DNA from: a bacterium
GTDB taxonomy: Bacteria; Patescibacteriota; Minisyncoccia; UBA6257
NCBI GenBank assembly: GCA_021162155.1
Contig: JAGGZF010000069.1
Location: 1 to 8,955 of the forward strand
Direction: 5' to 3'
DNA: 8,955 bases
Shown here: positions 6,261-8,955 of the stretch, in pieces
How positions within the stretch are numbered: the stretch's first letter is position 1
How the letters are laid out: every line of letters starts with the position of its first letter
Position numbers and translations under genes: made by a program
The notes under the pieces: model-generated
Seen by the model: the letters and a program-made list of their open reading frames with translations, nothing else
Databases searched by the model: none
Told to the model about the DNA's origin: nothing

Positions 6261-6289
6261 ATTGTATCACTTTTAAAATTATCTGTCAA
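6261..6289 (-). promoter_or_regulatory. Near-consensus extended -10 promoter of the 157-residue protein gene
   Basis: On the minus strand TTGACA (6289-6284), a 17-bp spacer and TACAAT (6266-6261) with a TGA extension just upstream (TGnTACAAT) make a nearly ideal housekeeping sigma promoter. Transcription should start near 6254, leaving an AT-rich leader of about 70 nt before the ATG at 6181. No operator-like repeat was seen, so constitutive, strong transcription is the simplest reading. Confidence 0.82.
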
Positions 6290-6294
6290 TAGGA

Positions 6295-6323
6295 TAAAAA
6301 GTAAAAACTGGCAGAAGCCAGTT
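6295..6323 (-). terminator. Rho-independent terminator after rmuC
   Basis: On the minus strand AACTGGC and GCCAGTT form a perfect 7-bp stem with a 4-base loop (TTCT), followed by TTTACTTTTTA. It starts 27 bases after the rmuC stop and closes the membrane protein-dnaJ-rmuC unit. Its T-rich tail runs almost directly into the -35 box of the next promoter. Confidence 0.85.
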
Positions 6324-6350
6324 GCTAATATAGATTATTTTATTAATTTT

Positions 6351-7394
6351 TTACTCCTCCTCCGTCTCCTCCTGGGGCCTTTCTAATTCCAATGGTTCTA
6401 CTCCTACCTTGGTGCCTGAAATACGATATATATCTTTATCTATTTTTCCGAATTCCTTGTTAGCAGAGTTATACATATTAACAGTAGTACCCAAATGAGT
6501 ACCTAGTTTCTTCATATAGGTTTTATAATTAGTTAGGTGACGCCCCAACTCCTCTATCCGTTTCTTTATTTCTTTAGCAGATTCTTCTATTTGTAATGCC
6601 CTCAATCCTTGCAACACTGTCTGAAGATAAGCCAGAAAGGAGGTAGGAGAAACTATAATTACTTTTTTCTGCCCCATAGCATACTCTATTAAATCCCTAG
6701 TGCTGCTTTTAATGGTGCCAATTCTATTGATTAATAAATCATAATAGATTGCTTCTGAGGGAATAAACATAAAGGCAAACTCCATTGTCTTTTCCTGTGG
6801 TCTGATATATTTTGAGGTCTCATCTATCCTAGTTTTTAAATCATTCCGGAATGCTTCTTCCCACTTCTTTCTTTCTGTCTCACTTTCTGCTTCTAAAATA
6901 CGATTATAATTTTCCAAAGAGAATTTAGAATCTATAGGAATAATTTTATCTTTAACAAAAATAACCGCATCCACTCTAGTACCATCTTTAAATTCATATT
7001 GCATCTGATAGCTCCCCGGTGGTAATACATTTTTTAATACTGTTTCCAAATAGTATTCTCCTAAAACTCCTCTTTGTTTAGGATTAGTTAAAACATTTTC
7101 TAATTTCTTTAATTGGTCAGCAAAATTAATGACCTGTTTGTTTGTCTCATCTAATTGAGTTAGTTTCTCTGTTACCTGCTGAATAATTTTAGCACTCTCT
7201 CCAAATTGGGATTGTATAACACGAGTAGATTCTCCCAATTTAGTATCAAGGGTGCGCACTATTTCCTGTATCTGGTTCTGTAATAAAAGTAGAGATTGTT
7301 CATCAGCGCCCTTCTTTCTCCTGTTTAATAACAGAAGAATAATAATCGCCACTAATCCTATTATAATAAAGGTAAGTAGTAGTATTATATTCAT
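6351..7394 (-). CDS. rmuC: RmuC family DNA recombination protein
   Basis: RmuC proteins limit recombination at inverted repeats in E. coli and carry a predicted nuclease-like fold; the molecular activity is not well defined. The 347-residue product starts with a membrane-anchoring helix (about 3-23, followed by NRRKKG). A coiled-coil region follows (about 32-102, with a repeated GES-heptad look at 54-68). The conserved core has RGVLGEYYLETVL (108-120), RVDAVIF (140-146) and PIDSKFSLENY (153-163). Asp142 and the D-S-K of 155-157 fit a restriction-endonuclease-like D...D-x-K site. The segment from about 237 to 310 (YAMGQKKVIIVSPTSFLAYLQTV onward) matches the family's C-terminal part. It is shorter than E. 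coli RmuC (475 residues), mainly in the coiled coil and tail, and ends in a Glu-rich tail. It begins 22 nt after the dnaJ stop, without a Shine-Dalgarno sequence, so co-transcription is likely. Confidence 0.94.
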   Translation of the reverse strand: MNIILLLTFIIIGLVAIIILLLLNRRKKGADEQSLLLLQNQIQEIVRTLDTKLGESTRVIQSQFGESAKIIQQVTEKLTQLDETNKQVINFADQLKKLENVLTNPKQRGVLGEYYLETVLKNVLPPGSYQMQYEFKDGTRVDAVIFVKDKIIPIDSKFSLENYNRILEAESETERKKWEEAFRNDLKTRIDETSKYIRPQEKTMEFAFMFIPSEAIYYDLLINRIGTIKSSTRDLIEYAMGQKKVIIVSPTSFLAYLQTVLQGLRALQIEESAKEIKKRIEELGRHLTNYKTYMKKLGTHLGTTVNMYNSANKEFGKIDKDIYRISGTKVGVEPLELERPQEETEEE

Positions 7395-7416
7395 ATATTA
7401 TTGATTTATAATAACA

Positions 7417-8508
7417 TTATTTTATTTCTTGTTGTAGTTCGTTTAATAATTCTTTCGCTTTCCGAGATAGTGTTTTAGGAGTTTTGATTTTTACTTTAAT
7501 ATACAAATCTCCTGCCCCAGGGGCATTAAAATGTTTTATCCCCTTATTCCTGACCCTAAATATCTCTCCTGAATCTGTGCCCGGAGGAATCTTTATTACT
7601 ATTGTCTTTCCTTCCAAAGTTTTAATTTCTTTTTTAGTTCCCAGTGCTGCTTCAGGAAAAGAAATAGTAATGGTAGTAAACAGGTCATCTCCTTTCCGCT
7701 CAAATACCGGATGCGGCTTTACCCGTATCTTAATAAATAAATCACCATTAGGAGCACCCAAAATTCCGGCTTCCCCCTCTCCTTTAATTCTAATTACTTC
7801 TCCATCTCTAACGCCTGCGGGAATATCCACGGTAATACTTTTTCTGTCGTAATACCTTCCGTCACCCCCACATACCCTACAAGGTTTTTCTGGTATTTTA
7901 CCTCTCCCGTGACATTTAGGACATTCTACTATCTGAGTAAATGTTCCCCAGAATGTTCTTTTGACTGTTCTAATAACCCCTTCTCCTTTACACTTGGGAC
8001 AAGTCTTCATTTTGGAATGAGGTTCGTATCCTTTCCCATGACAATGAGGACATACTACATAAGTTTTAAACGATACCTCTTTTTTAACTCCAAAAGCGGC
8101 TTCTTCTAAACTAATTTCTAAATCTATTTCTAGATTTTTTCCTCTCTGCTCTCTTCTTTTTGTTCTTTTAGTGCCAGAGTTAAAGAAGTCAGCAAAGATG
8201 TCTTCCAATCCGGAGAAAGAAGAAAAATCAGAAGAAAATCCAAAAGGTATGTCCCAATCGAAACTTTGCCATTGGGGGCCTCCTTTAGTTTCAGCACCCA
8301 CACCACCAAATACTGTCCCAAATTTATCGTATTGGGCCCTTTTCTCCGGGTCAGACAATACTCGATAGGCCTCATTTATTTCTTTGAATTTTTCAGGGTC
8401 CCCTCCTTTATCTGGATGATAGCGATGTGCCAACTTATAAAATGCCTGACGAATTTGTTCAGGCGTAGCATCATGAGGAACTCCTAAAATGTCATAATAA
8501 TCTTTCAT
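7417..8508 (-). CDS. dnaJ: Chaperone protein DnaJ (Hsp40)
   Basis: DnaJ delivers unfolded substrates to DnaK and stimulates its ATPase. This 363-residue type I Hsp40 has all domains in order: J-domain (1-64, HPD at 31-33), linker, zinc-finger domain and substrate-binding domains I/II. The zinc domain has four complete C-x-x-C-x-G-x-G repeats, at 153-160, 170-177, 196-203 and 210-217. The two C-terminal beta domains run from about 222 to 350. The linker (65-120) departs from the usual Gly/Phe-rich stretch. It is rich in Phe, Asp, Ser and Trp (QSFDWDIPFGFSSDFSSF) and ends in a basic patch (TKRTKRREQRGK). dnaK and grpE are not in the window, so the partner genes must lie elsewhere. The start MKDYYDILGV is standard. 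Only 8 nt separate it from the upstream membrane protein gene, with no clear Shine-Dalgarno sequence. No CIRCE-like site is visible here; the unit's promoter lies outside the window. Confidence 0.98.
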   Translation of the reverse strand: MKDYYDILGVPHDATPEQIRQAFYKLAHRYHPDKGGDPEKFKEINEAYRVLSDPEKRAQYDKFGTVFGGVGAETKGGPQWQSFDWDIPFGFSSDFSSFSGLEDIFADFFNSGTKRTKRREQRGKNLEIDLEISLEEAAFGVKKEVSFKTYVVCPHCHGKGYEPHSKMKTCPKCKGEGVIRTVKRTFWGTFTQIVECPKCHGRGKIPEKPCRVCGGDGRYYDRKSITVDIPAGVRDGEVIRIKGEGEAGILGAPNGDLFIKIRVKPHPVFERKGDDLFTTITISFPEAALGTKKEIKTLEGKTIVIKIPPGTDSGEIFRVRNKGIKHFNAPGAGDLYIKVKIKTPKTLSRKAKELLNELQQEIK

Positions 8509-8516
8509 AAATCCAA

Positions 8517-8955
8517 CTAAACTATAGTTAGTATCTCCTGTTCCACTCCTATTCTCTTTATTTTAACTGCTTTAGTAAGCAGGAGAATATTTTTTATTAT
8601 CCAACTACTAATAAACAAAAGGGCGCAGAAAAAGAAATTAAAAATACCTACTATATTTACAGCCAATAAAATCAGGAAAGATGCCACTATCAATTTACCC
8701 CGAGAAGACAAAGATAACCATTTCTGTTGGGCCCATTTAACAAGCACAGAAGAAAGTTTTTCTTTCCCGGTTAAAGGAAAACCGAAAAAAGATGACCAGT
8801 TTCTTCTTACTTGCGAAATTAGTAACTGATTCACTGCCTGCTTTATTTTATCAGCGCCTCTATCCCCCGAAAAGTTTAATTGGGATTCCAGAGTATCTTT
8901 TATTAAGTCGTCTACAGTACCGGAGAGGCTATACTTTATGGGCAGAATATTAGAT
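8517..8955 (-). CDS. Unrecognised membrane protein, 5' end outside the window
   Basis: The frame ending at the TAG at 8517 stays open to the right edge, giving at least 145 residues, so the gene begins beyond 8955. A GTG at 8834 could be called as a start, but it has no ribosome binding site and the frame upstream of it continues without a stop, so it is probably an internal valine. The visible part has a soluble N-terminal stretch (with SGTVDDLIKDTLESQLNFSGDRGADKI split across residues 11-37). Two adjacent hydrophobic helices follow near the C-terminus (LIVASFLILLAVNIVGIF, then FFFCALLFISSWIIKNILLL). A short basic, probably cytoplasmic tail (KAVKIKRIGVEQEILTIV) ends it. I do not recognise the family. 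It precedes dnaJ by 8 nt, so it is presumably in the same operon, which might hint at a link with membrane protein quality control, but this is conjecture. Confidence 0.72.
   Translation of the reverse strand, partial: SNILPIKYSLSGTVDDLIKDTLESQLNFSGDRGADKIKQAVNQLLISQVRRNWSSFFGFPLTGKEKLSSVLVKWAQQKWLSLSSRGKLIVASFLILLAVNIVGIFNFFFCALLFISSWIIKNILLLTKAVKIKRIGVEQEILTIV

Noticed and set aside
5874..6386. Open frame (170 codons) on the plus strand across the 157-residue gene and into rmuC
   Set aside because: It spans a promoter, a Shine-Dalgarno sequence and a terminator that all belong to the minus strand. The protein is Phe/Ser/Leu-rich, without any recognisable domain.
8130..8375. Minus-strand open frame (81 codons) inside dnaJ and plus-strand frames over the same area
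   Set aside because: They are alternate frames of the well-supported dnaJ and show no independent signals.
8509..8516. Possible Shine-Dalgarno (GGAT) before dnaJ
   Set aside because: The match to the 16S tail is too short to count as a ribosome binding site.
1..8955. tRNA, rRNA, CRISPR arrays, insertion sequences, attachment sites, toxin-antitoxin or defence genes
   Set aside because: I saw no cloverleaf, array-like repeats, transposase motifs or terminal repeats. All long frames are explained by the minus-strand genes listed.

Overview
The window is an AT-rich, tightly packed stretch of bacterial chromosome with every recognisable gene on the minus strand, so it reads from right (8955) to left (1). 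Gene content and sequence style point to a small-genome bacterium, most likely of the Candidate Phyla Radiation/Patescibacteria (Parcubacteria-like). The signs are a divergent FolD with altered signature motifs, a PilM-PilN fusion, an RNase J-like enzyme resembling archaeal/CPR versions, a short RmuC, and near absence of Shine-Dalgarno sequences. This placement is inferred from remembered family traits, not from a phylogeny.

There are four transcription units in order of transcription. (1) 8955-6351: the 3' part of a gene for an unrecognised two-helix membrane protein (cut by the window edge), then dnaJ, then rmuC, closed by a hairpin terminator at 6295-6323. (2) 6289-5666: a monocistronic cassette with a near-consensus extended -10 promoter, a perfect Shine-Dalgarno sequence, a 157-residue helical (TPR-like) protein of unknown function and its own terminator. 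(3) 5660-3534: the groES-groEL heat-shock operon with a consensus-like promoter, a CIRCE-type operator (9-9-9 architecture) at the expected transcription start, and a strong terminator. (4) 3525 to beyond 1: an extended -10 promoter so close to the ATG that the mRNA should be leaderless or nearly so, followed by a PilM-PilN fusion gene, an RNase J-like metallo-beta-lactamase nuclease (ATGA overlap) and folD, which runs off the left edge.

Functionally the right half is protein quality control (DnaJ, GroES/GroEL) plus a DNA-recombination-limiting factor (RmuC). The left half couples a type IV pilus assembly platform protein, an RNA-processing nuclease and one-carbon metabolism. No mobile element, CRISPR array, tRNA or rRNA was seen, and no obvious new multi-gene system. 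The most interesting signals are regulatory: the variant CIRCE element, an AT-only hairpin abutting the groES start codon, the leaderless pilM-type start, and the one gene with a textbook ribosome binding site among neighbours that have none. No stretch longer than 300 bases lacks a gene. The largest gap (6182-6350) holds a terminator, a promoter and a leader.
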